Assembly: GCF_947500325.1 (NCBI RefSeq)
Contig: NZ_CANMRQ010000002.1
Span: 62,001 to 126,000, forward strand
DNA: 64,000 nucleotides
Direction of reading: 5' to 3'
DNA from: an uncultured Lacinutrix sp.
GTDB taxonomy: Bacteria > Bacteroidota > Bacteroidia > Flavobacteriales > Flavobacteriaceae
Shown here: positions 1 through 8,175 of the stretch, one piece after another
Numbering within the stretch: position 1 is the first letter of the stretch
Layout of the letters: every line of letters starts with the position of its first letter
Made by a program: the position numbers and the translations under genes
The notes under the pieces: generated by a model
Database searches by the model: none
What the model saw: the letters and a program-made list of their open reading frames with translations, nothing else
Told to the model about the DNA's origin: nothing

Positions 1-16
1 TTTTATATTGAGCTTG

Positions 17-688
17 TCAAGAAATAATGCCCATTTTGATTGCTTTGACCATTAATTGAGCGGTGGTTTTAGCCTCAAAACGTTCTTTTAATTTGCGGAT
101 GCGTTTTTCAACAGCAGATTTAGTGATTTGTATGCCTTTAGTTTCTAATTGTAATACAATATCATGGTGATTCCCTCCATTACTAAGGCCGTTTAAAATC
201 ACCTTATCTCTATAGTCTAAATCAAGTGTTGTTTCATAATATTGAAATTGCTTAGCTATAGAAGCGCTAATATAACTACCATTATTAATTACAATGTCTA
301 TTGCTGGTAATAGTTCGTTAAGACTGATGTCACTTTTTAAAATATAGCCATCAGCTCCTAAAACATTGATAACATAATCCAGCATTTCAATGCTATCAAC
401 TTTAGATAAAACAATAACCTTAGTTGGTAATTCTATTTTTCTAATGTAGCGTAATAAATCATCTCCAGAGAAAAATTCAGCATTGGTATTGGTTTTCTTT
501 AGAATCAAATCCAGTAATATTAAATCAAAATGATGACTGCGAATTAGCTTTGCCGCCTTATCAGTTTCACTAGCTTGTTTAATAACAAACTCATAGTTAT
601 GATATGCTGTTAGCGTTTCAACAATACTATGGCTAGCAAGGTCATGGTCTTCTACTATTAATGTGTTGATTTTTCTTTTTACTTCCAT
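17..688 (-). CDS. LuxR/NarL-type two-component response regulator
   Basis: A 223-aa response regulator that probably acts as a DNA-binding transcription factor in the cytoplasm. The N-terminal receiver domain shows the acidic pair E13/D14 (IVEDHD), the likely phosphoacceptor D60 (FDLILLD) and a conserved lysine in VIVLSK. The C-terminal 65 residues form a helix-turn-helix segment (KSAVEKRIRKLKERF) that resembles but is not a textbook LuxR HTH. The start overlaps the stop of the upstream histidine kinase by about 10 bp, so the two are translationally coupled partners. Target genes cannot be deduced from the sequence. Confidence 0.9.
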   Translation of the reverse strand: MEVKRKINTLIVEDHDLASHSIVETLTAYHNYEFVIKQASETDKAAKLIRSHHFDLILLDLILKKTNTNAEFFSGDDLLRYIRKIELPTKVIVLSKVDSIEMLDYVINVLGADGYILKSDISLNELLPAIDIVINNGSYISASIAKQFQYYETTLDLDYRDKVILNGLSNGGNHHDIVLQLETKGIQITKSAVEKRIRKLKERFEAKTTAQLMVKAIKMGIIS

Positions 689-2643
689 AGCTTTGGTAAT
701 TTTACTATTAGGAGTGTTCCTTTGGAATCAGAATGATCAATTTCTAGAGTTCCATTCATATCAATAATCCGTTTTTTTATATTAAGCAGTCCAATCCCTT
801 TATTGTTTGTATGATCTGTAAAACCAATCCCGTTATCTTGTATTTTGATAATAAGGCTGTTTGCATTTTGCCTGAATACCAAAAGTACTTCTGAAGCCTC
901 GGCATGTTTTTGAATGTTAATTATGGCCTCGCGAATAATACTATAAATATTTACTTGGATGTGGGCAGGAATGTCTTGCCATAAAATATCATCTAATCCT
1001 GCATAATTAAGCTCAGTCTCCATTGCTAAACCCATTTTAATAAATAGGGCTTTGAGTTTTTTTGAAAAAGGAATAACAGAAAAATGCTGCAAACTAAGTT
1101 CTTGAGAGCGTGTTCGCATTTTGCCATAAGCGTCTTTGAATAAAGTAAGGACTATGTTCCATTTATTATCAAATGCCTCTGATTGTAGTTTTTCTGCTTT
1201 TTGTAATCCAACAACGATGTCACTGGCTATATCATCGTGTAAGTAAAGTGCTAATTGATCTTGTTCATCTGCACGTGCTTTAAGTTTTTCTATAATACTG
1301 AGTTGTTTTTCTGTTTTTTGCCGTTGTTTAAAATAAAGAAAGGTTAATCCAAAAGTTACAAGTAGTAGAAGACTAGTGGCTGCAAATAATAGTTTTTGAT
1401 TTTTATGACTTTGATTCTCTAGAGTTAATTTAGCATTTTGTGTTTTCTGTAGATTCGTTCGGTATTTGATTTTAACCAGTTCATGCTTTAGAGTTCGTTC
1501 TGCTAAAATGAGACTGTCTTTTATTTTGATACGTTTTTTAAGAAAATGAGAATTATTAGAAAGCTGATATAAAAGATCAAGAGCCTTGAGTGTATTTTTT
1601 ACATCGTTTATGGTTTTGGCATTTCTATAAGCTTTTGTTAAATATAGATTAGCGCTGTCCTTAATACCTCTTTTTAAATAATAGTCTGCGATGTGCAATT
1701 CACTGACCACTTGACCTCTAATACTTTTGCCTTTTGTTCTTAGCGCATATGCGCCATATAATTTATCAGCAGCCTGTAGTTTTTTATTTAGAAATTGAGT
1801 GTAACCTAAATTATCTAATGCCATAGCATAGATTAAGGGAGCCGTTTTTAATGTTTCAGGAGCAATGACTTTTTGAAATTGCTGAGTTGCCTTCTGATAA
1901 TCACCCTGATTACGATAGACAATTCCTATATTATTCTCAAGAGTACGTGCTTGTTTGTCATTTGTGCTTAAAATGAGTGCTTTATCATACCAATACGACG
2001 CATCACTATATTGCCCTAGTTCATTAGAGATAATTCCTAAGTTATTATATAGAGATAAAAGATAACGTTTCCCTTTTTTAGTCTTAGGTGTTAAAAAATG
2101 TAATGCTTCCATTGCGGTTTTCTCACTACCATAATAATCACTGATTTGTGTTTGAATGATAGCCATATTAAGCAGATTAGCAGCTATATCTAGACTATCC
2201 TCTGTTTTTTTATAAATTAATTGGGCTTCATTAAAATGATAATATGCACTATCATAGACAAAGCTTTTTAAATAATAACTTCCTAATTTATAATGCCCTA
2301 AACCAATGTAGTTGCTATCCTTTAAAGCTTTGGCTTTATTATATAAATACTGACTTTCATCTTTAAAATCATGATAATTTTGCTTGCTATAATGGTAGTT
2401 CGAGAGTTTATGGGTTATGACAAACCAAAGCGAATCTGAATGTGAGGTTTTAGCTAATTGCTGTGCCTGTTTCAAATAGCTAAGACGTGAGGTATCCTTT
2501 TTGTTTTTGTAACGTTTTAGCAGTGTGGTAATTGAATCCTTTGCGAAAGGAAATGAATTCGAATCATTATAATGCTCAGACTCTCTACAAGCATAGCTTA
2601 TAAATAATATTGAGAGCACTATTATGATTTTTTTGTTAAGCAC
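679..2643 (-). CDS. TPR-containing sensor histidine kinase (HisKA_3 type)
   Basis: Membrane sensor kinase with a non-cytoplasmic TPR-rich sensor region, one transmembrane helix (LLFAATSLLLLVTFGLTFLY), a HisKA_3 dimerisation domain with the phosphoacceptor His in LYLHDDIASD, and a C-terminal HATPase_c domain with an N box (REAIINIQKHA) and G boxes (DNGIGF, GIGLLNI). An open frame extends to 2796, but that region overlaps a separate lipoprotein gene and its terminator. I therefore chose the GTG at 2643, which gives a compact signal sequence MLNKKIIIVLSILFISYAC with a lipobox-like end. It pairs with the response regulator just downstream. The family assignment is secure; the start is an inference. 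Confidence 0.85.
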   Translation of the reverse strand: MLNKKIIIVLSILFISYACRESEHYNDSNSFPFAKDSITTLLKRYKNKKDTSRLSYLKQAQQLAKTSHSDSLWFVITHKLSNYHYSKQNYHDFKDESQYLYNKAKALKDSNYIGLGHYKLGSYYLKSFVYDSAYYHFNEAQLIYKKTEDSLDIAANLLNMAIIQTQISDYYGSEKTAMEALHFLTPKTKKGKRYLLSLYNNLGIISNELGQYSDASYWYDKALILSTNDKQARTLENNIGIVYRNQGDYQKATQQFQKVIAPETLKTAPLIYAMALDNLGYTQFLNKKLQAADKLYGAYALRTKGKSIRGQVVSELHIADYYLKRGIKDSANLYLTKAYRNAKTINDVKNTLKALDLLYQLSNNSHFLKKRIKIKDSLILAERTLKHELVKIKYRTNLQKTQNAKLTLENQSHKNQKLLFAATSLLLLVTFGLTFLYFKQRQKTEKQLSIIEKLKARADEQDQLALYLHDDIASDIVVGLQKAEKLQSEAFDNKWNIVLTLFKDAYGKMRTRSQELSLQHFSVIPFSKKLKALFIKMGLAMETELNYAGLDDILWQDIPAHIQVNIYSIIREAIINIQKHAEASEVLLVFRQNANSLIIKIQDNGIGFTDHTNNKGIGLLNIKKRIIDMNGTLEIDHSDSKGTLLIVKLPKLWK

Positions 2644-2680
2644 ACTTAAAATATATAACAATAAAATGGAACTATGATAT

Positions 2681-2712
2681 AAAAACAATCCTGCTAATAA
2701 AAGCAGGATTGT
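2681..2712 (-). terminator. Intrinsic terminator after the small lipoprotein gene
   Basis: An 11-bp perfect stem (ACAATCCTGCT / AGCAGGATTGT, 2685-2695 and 2702-2712) is followed on the minus strand by a T-run. It lies 20 bp after the stop of the 59-aa lipoprotein gene and before the GTG start chosen for the kinase, which supports separating the two genes. Confidence 0.8.
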
Positions 2713-2731
2713 CGTTATCAGGATACTGCAA

Positions 2732-2911
2732 CTAGTCATCCTCATCTTCATCATCTGGTTCAGATGGAAGCTGACCTTGTTCCCCGCAGCAGTCATAAGT
2801 GACTATTTCTTTTGCGGGTTGTTCAGATGATAAGCTATCATCTGGATTGCAGGCAGTAACAAAATAAGTTACTAAAACGAGAAGCATAAACTTCGAGACT
2901 AAAAATCTCAT
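2732..2911 (-). CDS. Small acidic lipoprotein (59 aa)
   Basis: An open frame starting at ATG 2911 encodes 59 residues with a short basic N-terminus, a hydrophobic core and a lipobox (YFVTAC, Cys21), so the mature part would be a lipid-anchored peptide of about 39 residues. It contains a CCGE motif and ends in an acidic run (EPDDEDEDD). A strong terminator follows directly. Its place before a TPR histidine kinase and a response regulator suggests a role in that signalling system, perhaps as a sensor accessory or output, but this is inference. I recognise no family. It is shorter than usual gene-calling cutoffs. Confidence 0.7.
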   Translation of the reverse strand: MRFLVSKFMLLVLVTYFVTACNPDDSLSSEQPAKEIVTYDCCGEQGQLPSEPDDEDEDD

Positions 2912-2994
2912 AATTAGAAAATAAAAGTTTCACAATTACATTCCTTCCCGAATCCTAATTACACTACAATATTATAGTATATGGAAGTCTTGTA

Positions 2995-3012
2995 ACTGAG
3001 GTAAACCTCAGT
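2995..3012. promoter_or_regulatory. Perfect palindrome in divergent promoter region
   Basis: ACTGAGGTAAACCTCAGT is a perfect 7-bp inverted repeat with a 4-nt spacer. It sits between the divergent small lipoprotein gene (start 2911) and the sigma-54 activator gene (start 3069). There is no T-run, so an operator is more likely than a terminator. The cognate protein is unknown; the adjacent activator or the response regulator are candidates. Confidence 0.5.
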
Positions 3013-3068
3013 GCTATGTTTTCTAGGCCATTTATTTTTGACAATAGAAGGTTTTAAATAGTTTTTAT

Positions 3069-4526
3069 ATGAGAAATAAAATACTGATATCTTGGATTGC
3101 CTACACGCATGATTTCATTCTAGAGGGAGAGCGTAAAAATCAGGTAAACCCATCTGGTACTCATAGCGCATTATATAAAAGTAAAGCTATATTTCACTAT
3201 GATACGCACCTATTGTTATGTGCTGCAAGTCAGAGTGATCGAGACCTGCGCTTTGAACGGTTATATACCTATCTTATAAAGACCTACAATAGAAATACGA
3301 TTCCATTATATATGGATATCTCTGATATCATTAACATAAAAACAATTAAGGATGCTCTTGTTCCAATACTAATGGAGTATCGTAATGATCAGGTAGATAT
3401 TTTTATCTCTTCTGGTACTGCTGCTATGCAAACGGCATGGTATCTATTAGCGATGCAGTTTAAAAATGTGCAATTATTTCAAATCAGACCGCCTAAGTTT
3501 CGTAAAAGTAATGCGCCTATTAAAATCCCTGTATCTGTAGAAGTCTCAGGAATCACTAGTGGTCTTGAAGTCATTGAACATAATGAAGTTAAAACCAAAT
3601 CTAATACCAATACTATTATCACAGCTTCAATGACAAAACTATATCAGCAGGCTGATAAAATCGCACTGACAAATAATGTAACTACTGTTATTTTAGGACA
3701 AACAGGCACTGGTAAAGAGCTTATAGCTAAATACATTCACAAAAAATCGAAAAGAAGTAGCCATCGTTTTATAGCTATTAATTGTGCAGCTTTAGGAGAT
3801 AACTTATTAGAAGGACGGCTTTTTGGACATCAAAAAGGAGCTTTTACAGGAGCCTTGACCTCTAGTATAGGTGCCTTTAGAGAAGCAGATGGCGGAACTA
3901 TTTTTTTAGATGAGATAGGAGATATTTCATCTAAGATGCAACTAACACTTCTTAGGGTATTACAGGAGAGAATGGTAGCACCACTGGGTACATTTAAAAC
4001 AGTAAAAATAGATGTTCGAGTGATTGTGGCAACCCACAAAAACCTTTGGGAAATGGTAAATAATGGTAGTTTTAGAGCTGATCTTTTTTATCGTTTGATG
4101 GTCGCAAATATTAATACGATTCCATTTTGTGCCTTAAAGGAAGAAGAGCGTATAGCTGTTTTTGATTTTTTTCTAAATAAGAAGCAACTTCTTTTTGAGC
4201 GTGAAAAACCATTAATACTATCAAAAGCCGCTAAAGCCAGTCTACTAGCTTATCCTTTTTCTGGAAATTTTAGAGAAGTTGAGTATTTAATCACTAGATG
4301 CTATATCTATTGTCATAAAAGCATAGAACTTGAGGATATCCCTTATAGAATTCGTCACCCTAAAGGTACAATTGCCTCACTCAGATTAGATGATTTAGAG
4401 AAGCATCATATTCGTAAAGTTTTAGATATGTTTTCTGGTAATCAAGAAAAAACCAGAAAAGCTTTGGGTATCTCGGCAGGAACAATGAGTAATAGAATGA
4501 AATCCTTTGGATGGAATTCTAGTTAA
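3069..4526 (+). CDS. RtcR-like sigma-54 transcription activator with CARF-like sensor domain
   Basis: A 485-aa enhancer-binding protein that would open sigma-54 promoters. Residues 1-145 resemble the RtcR N-terminal domain, a Rossmann-like CARF fold, including a glycine-rich nucleotide-loop-like motif at 113-124 (SSGTAAMQTAW). The central AAA+ domain has Walker A GQTGTGKE (210-217), the sigma-54-contact motif GAFTGA (257-262) and Walker B GTIFLDEIGD (276-285). The last 40 residues form a Fis-type HTH (TRKALGISAGTMSNRMKSF). In characterised relatives the N-terminal domain senses RNA-derived nucleotides and controls RNA repair. No rtcBA genes are present here; instead two unknown membrane proteins follow. 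Confidence 0.88.
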   Translation: MRNKILISWIAYTHDFILEGERKNQVNPSGTHSALYKSKAIFHYDTHLLLCAASQSDRDLRFERLYTYLIKTYNRNTIPLYMDISDIINIKTIKDALVPILMEYRNDQVDIFISSGTAAMQTAWYLLAMQFKNVQLFQIRPPKFRKSNAPIKIPVSVEVSGITSGLEVIEHNEVKTKSNTNTIITASMTKLYQQADKIALTNNVTTVILGQTGTGKELIAKYIHKKSKRSSHRFIAINCAALGDNLLEGRLFGHQKGAFTGALTSSIGAFREADGGTIFLDEIGDISSKMQLTLLRVLQERMVAPLGTFKTVKIDVRVIVATHKNLWEMVNNGSFRADLFYRLMVANINTIPFCALKEEERIAVFDFFLNKKQLLFEREKPLILSKAAKASLLAYPFSGNFREVEYLITRCYIYCHKSIELEDIPYRIRHPKGTIASLRLDDLEKHHIRKVLDMFSGNQEKTRKALGISAGTMSNRMKSFGWNSS

Positions 4527-4529
4527 AAA

Positions 4530-4560
4530 AACTGACTCACATTATTTGTGAGTCAGATAG
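4530..4560. terminator. Bidirectional terminator between convergent genes
   Basis: A 10-bp perfect stem (CTGACTCACA / TGTGAGTCAG, 4533-4542 and 4548-4557) with a 5-nt loop lies just after the activator stop. On the minus strand it is followed by seven T residues, so it is a convincing terminator for the 97-aa minus-strand gene; it may also serve the plus-strand activator gene. Confidence 0.75.
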
Positions 4561-4588
4561 ATGTTTTGTTGTCAATAGAAACGAATTA

Positions 4589-4882
4589 TTACATATCCTT
4601 ATAACGAGGATCTGGCTCAAATTCAATGGCTATTTTTCTAGCGTATTTAGAAATAATATCAGCAAAAACTTGAGCGCTATCATCAGTGAATTCATCTTTA
4701 TAGATGGTTATAGACATTAGATATTTCTGATCATCTAAAGAGGGAAATTCTCTATGTACGATTTTTAACAGATCTAACTGTGATTCTATAGCTCTAAGAA
4801 AAGAAGCGTCCTTTAATTCAAGTATAAGATAAGTTGCTAAGCGATTGTTGATTGTTTCTAAAAAAGGTATTTGTAAATACAT
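4589..4882 (-). CDS. Uncharacterised 97-aa protein
   Basis: A small soluble protein with no signal peptide or membrane segment and a mixed alpha/beta pattern (hydrophobic strands near YLILELKD and KYLMSITIYKD, acidic C-terminus EFEPDPRYKDM). I recognise no family. It lies between the CARF/sigma-54 activator, with which it is convergent, and the divergently transcribed membrane-protein pair; its start is 90 bp from that of the 429-aa gene, so the two share a promoter region. It could be a regulator or antagonist of the membrane proteins, which is inference only. Confidence 0.65.
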   Translation of the reverse strand: MYLQIPFLETINNRLATYLILELKDASFLRAIESQLDLLKIVHREFPSLDDQKYLMSITIYKDEFTDDSAQVFADIISKYARKIAIEFEPDPRYKDM

Positions 4883-4972
4883 AATTATTATTTTTTAAGG
4901 TTCTATAAATAGAGTAGCATACCTGAGAATTTTGTCAAGCAAAATAATGCATGAACATATAAACTACTGAAT

Positions 4973-6262
4973 ATGATTGTTTTAAAAAACCCATTTAGTG
5001 CTATTAAAAGAGATTATTTAAATCTATTTGATGATTCTAAAACTGTAGAGAATAGAAAACTATTTGCAAGAAATATAGTGTCAACGATTGTTGAGGACAT
5101 CTATTTTGGAAAGAAAGAGATTGTAAATTTTTATGATGGTGTTAATTCACGAAACGATAGACATGAAAAGACAAAGAAGCCTATATACAAAAATTCATTT
5201 AGAGGAAAGGTACTTTTTTTATGTGATAAAGGCTTTATTGATGAGGGTTTACGTTCGGAATACTTATTTATTAATAATGAAGCTGGACTCCATTCAGAGG
5301 CGCATACACGATTTAAATATGGAGAAAAGCGGTTACTACATGTTATAAAAGCTTTTGTAAATCAAATACTAGAGAGTCTATTGGATCGATTTGAAGAATC
5401 GAAAGATTATTTAATACCTATGCAAGTTATAGCAGCGCATGATTATCAATTCCATAAGCGTATCATTAATCGAATAGAAACGTTTTGGAATATAAGGCAT
5501 AACGCATCTTGGTTTACAAAATACAAGACAACACTCTCTAATATATTAGTAATATTTCTAAGTCTTTTAGGGAGTTCTTACGGAGTAGCACTCTGTATAA
5601 TAGGGATATACAATACTAGAAAGCTTGTTTTTAACCGACAATTAAAGCGGAGTAGAAACCTGCTTCACTATACATTTTTAGTAATCAACCTATTATGGAT
5701 CGGTATTTATTTACATGCAAAATTAGATCAAGAAATAACCTATGGAAGCTTTGAACAGCATTCATTTGAAGATATAGAGGGCTCTTTAGCTTTAACCTAC
5801 GTGCTGGATACATTGCTGCAAAAGGAAATAAATTTAGGATATCTTAAAAAGAATGAATCTGAGCAGATTGATATATATCATGCTTACAGAAATGTTGGAG
5901 CTGCAGAGCTAAAATTTGCCAAAGCGTCGCTTAAAATTCATCGAGAGTATGATCATATCTTATTCGAAAGCAAATTAAAATCTAGTGACGCCAGTTTTGA
6001 TCTGTTAGACTCAGTTTATATTGATATAAAAGAACCTTACCATGTTCAGTTTATGGAAGGAGATATCACAAGTCCATATAAGCCTGATTGTAAAGGGTAT
6101 GGGTATAATAAAATATTAGGCAAAAATTACTTTAAAGAGCTAAAAGGGCTTTGGGGTGAGATGGATATTGGCACTTACATTCCCCAATCAATAGATACAT
6201 ATCAAAACGGCTATTGCAGCTCAGGAGTTATTAGAGCTACCTTTAAAATAACCAAACTATAA
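4973..6262 (+). CDS. Uncharacterised membrane protein, paralogue 1 (429 aa)
   Basis: No recognised family. About 185 N-terminal residues form a helix-rich cytoplasmic domain with motifs FLCD (82-85), GLHSEAH (105-111) and FWN (171-173). Membrane helices follow (about 188-211, ending IIGIYNTRK, and 230-248), then a soluble C-terminal domain of about 175 residues. The next gene encodes a protein with the same layout and the motifs FLCD, FWN, KY.T and IGI.NT.K at matching positions, so the two are diverged tandem paralogues. The GLH-plus-helices stretch loosely recalls HEPN-like domains, but no canonical RxxxxH motif is present. Confidence 0.75.
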   Translation: MIVLKNPFSAIKRDYLNLFDDSKTVENRKLFARNIVSTIVEDIYFGKKEIVNFYDGVNSRNDRHEKTKKPIYKNSFRGKVLFLCDKGFIDEGLRSEYLFINNEAGLHSEAHTRFKYGEKRLLHVIKAFVNQILESLLDRFEESKDYLIPMQVIAAHDYQFHKRIINRIETFWNIRHNASWFTKYKTTLSNILVIFLSLLGSSYGVALCIIGIYNTRKLVFNRQLKRSRNLLHYTFLVINLLWIGIYLHAKLDQEITYGSFEQHSFEDIEGSLALTYVLDTLLQKEINLGYLKKNESEQIDIYHAYRNVGAAELKFAKASLKIHREYDHILFESKLKSSDASFDLLDSVYIDIKEPYHVQFMEGDITSPYKPDCKGYGYNKILGKNYFKELKGLWGEMDIGTYIPQSIDTYQNGYCSSGVIRATFKITKL

Positions 6263-6269
6263 TTGTATT

Positions 6270-7670
6270 ATGGAATTATTTCAAGACATAGAAGCAGCAT
6301 ATCTTTTGGTTGTTAATAATGAATACCCGCCTGATAAAAGAAGAGCCTCAGCTAATGATATTGCAAAAAAAATCATTCGATATGTTTTTAATAAAGCGGA
6401 TAGAAAAGCGGATATGCTTGCTATTAATTCTAAACAAGGTGCTATAACAAAAACGAATGCTAATAAGTTACCGTATAAATTACATCCCTATGGGAAATTA
6501 GATTTTTTATGTGATTTTGAATACATACCATTAAAACTAAAACCAGCTATAGAATTAATATTATCAAGAGGTTTTGATGAAAAATCACCAGAAAAGTTAA
6601 ACTCAAAACCAGAGCTTTCTTTTCTTTCTATTCACGAAATTCTTAATAATATCTTAGAATGGTTTTTAAATGAGGAACATCAAAATACATCCTATTTAGT
6701 AGCGGTTCATATCATTGCTGAGAATGATATTGAGTTTCAAAAATCAAAAGATGAATTGATAACTTCTTTTTGGAATGTAAAGAAAAATAAAAAAAGATGG
6801 ATTGATAAGTATGCTACATTACTATTATATAGTGTCATTTTATTTCCACTATTTATTGGGTTATGTGTATTAATAGAGAACTATATATTATATCAATATG
6901 ATATTTATTTTTTTGAAGAGGTCTTTTATATATTAGATATTGAAACTTTTGGGGTGTCCTATCTGTTTTTGATGACTATAATTAGTTTTATAGGGATACA
7001 TAATACACATAAATATGTGCTAAGAAAACGAATAAAAGTATATAGGTATCTACTATTTTTTATTGGACTACTGCCAGTGATATATGGTCTTTTTACTCTA
7101 ATTTTTAAAACTGAAATCTTTTTCCCAAATAGTGAAAACGAGCAATCAACAATATTTTTAGACCCTGACCCCAATAATAATGGCATGGGTTTTTTAGCTG
7201 TCTCATATAATTCGTGCAGTCAGCTAACGCCAGAATGTCTTAGGAAAAGAATTGACCTAGATAGTATTTCTACAAATGAAAAAACATTTAATTTATTTAT
7301 GGAATTTAAATGGCTAGGAAAGGCTAAGCCAGATTCTCTTGCTATTCATTTAGATTATAATAGGTCTTATGATACTGATTTGAGAATTGGAGCAAGCTCT
7401 TATTACTTAAGGCCTCATAGAATTTTCGACACTGTTCGAATTATGGGCTTAAAACCTGATGAAACTCTAACTTATACTAGTAGTGGTATTACCTATGTAG
7501 ATGATGGAGAGATATATCCCTATGATTCTATTTCAATAAAAGAATTATTTAGTAAATCTAAATATTACATTAAAATTCCTTGCAGCTCAAAACGATCTAA
7601 AAGTATGACTGAAAAAGTAGTATTGAATCTTCGTGTGAAAGTGGTTAAAAAACAAAAAACATCTAACTAA
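6270..7670 (+). CDS. Uncharacterised membrane protein, paralogue 2 (466 aa)
   Basis: The partner of the preceding gene, 7 bp downstream and surely co-transcribed. It has an N-terminal cytoplasmic helical domain with GKLDFLCD (75-82) and SFWN (166-169). The membrane region is longer than in paralogue 1 (about 183-202, 230-245 containing IGIHNTHKYV, and 259-279). The C-terminal domain of about 185 residues has little similarity to paralogue 1. This pattern of conserved membrane core and cytoplasmic domain with divergent distal domain suggests two subunits of one complex with different recognition parts. Function unknown. Confidence 0.75.
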   Translation: MELFQDIEAAYLLVVNNEYPPDKRRASANDIAKKIIRYVFNKADRKADMLAINSKQGAITKTNANKLPYKLHPYGKLDFLCDFEYIPLKLKPAIELILSRGFDEKSPEKLNSKPELSFLSIHEILNNILEWFLNEEHQNTSYLVAVHIIAENDIEFQKSKDELITSFWNVKKNKKRWIDKYATLLLYSVILFPLFIGLCVLIENYILYQYDIYFFEEVFYILDIETFGVSYLFLMTIISFIGIHNTHKYVLRKRIKVYRYLLFFIGLLPVIYGLFTLIFKTEIFFPNSENEQSTIFLDPDPNNNGMGFLAVSYNSCSQLTPECLRKRIDLDSISTNEKTFNLFMEFKWLGKAKPDSLAIHLDYNRSYDTDLRIGASSYYLRPHRIFDTVRIMGLKPDETLTYTSSGITYVDDGEIYPYDSISIKELFSKSKYYIKIPCSSKRSKSMTEKVVLNLRVKVVKKQKTSN

Positions 7671-7683
7671 AGCTAGTATGAAG

Positions 7684-8175
7684 CTACTTTAGATAATAAT
7701 ACGTCATTGCTAAGCTAGTTGCATCAAAAATACCAGTATTATGATTCTCTCGCATCCACCGTTTGCGAATAGGAAACTGATATTTTTTAAGCTCTCCAAA
7801 CCATTCAATAAGTTTAAGTGCTATTTGATATTTAGAATGTGCTTTAAAAGCACTAAAGACCTCTTTAATTTGAGTACGAGTAAAACTATGAATCTCTAGG
7901 TTTTGTAATTTCGCTTCATTGCAAATACAATCAATGAGTGTTTCTATACGTTTACTGGTCTTTTTTGCTATATCATTTACATCTCGAGTAATGATGATAT
8001 CTGGTTTATAATACTCGATATAATCACGTACTTTTTTAATGGTTTTCTTATTATTTACTGGTTGTACATAACCAATACCATATTCTATAAGATGGTCTGG
8101 AGCATCAAAAAGAGCATAACCAACACCATAACGGTTAGGATAAAGTGCTAATACTGTTACCTTTGATTTATTCAT
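7684..8175 (-). CDS. RuvC-like (RNase H-fold) small protein
   Basis: A 163-aa protein whose pattern matches the RuvC resolvase fold: a first strand with a glycine turn (VLALYPNRYGVGYALFD), a strand before PDIIITRD, a middle segment resembling the RuvC basic region (HSFTRTQIKEVF then SKYQIALKLIEWF), and a final helix IFDATSLAMTYYYL equivalent to the DAADALA catalytic helix. The first catalytic aspartate of RuvC (IDPG) appears as tyrosine (LYPN), so canonical nuclease activity is doubtful. Its start overlaps the stop of the upstream XRE gene by 8 bp, indicating one operon. It could act in element recombination or as a DNA-structure-binding regulator. Confidence 0.6.
   Translation of the reverse strand: MNKSKVTVLALYPNRYGVGYALFDAPDHLIEYGIGYVQPVNNKKTIKKVRDYIEYYKPDIIITRDVNDIAKKTSKRIETLIDCICNEAKLQNLEIHSFTRTQIKEVFSAFKAHSKYQIALKLIEWFGELKKYQFPIRKRWMRENHNTGIFDATSLAMTYYYLK

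Noticed and set aside
2644-2796. N-terminal extension of the histidine kinase to ATG 2796
   Set aside because: It would run through the small lipoprotein gene and its terminator, and would add a second hydrophobic segment ahead of a good signal sequence.
2999-3015. Possible sigma-54 -24/-12 promoter (GG...GC) before the activator gene
   Set aside because: The GG to GC distance is 11 rather than 10 and the surrounding TGGCAC/TTGC bases do not match. No good -24/-12 site was found by eye upstream of 4973 or of the 97-aa gene either.
4973-6262. HEPN ribonuclease assignment for the membrane protein
   Set aside because: A GLH-containing helix pair is suggestive but the RxxxxH catalytic motif is absent, so it was kept only as a comment.
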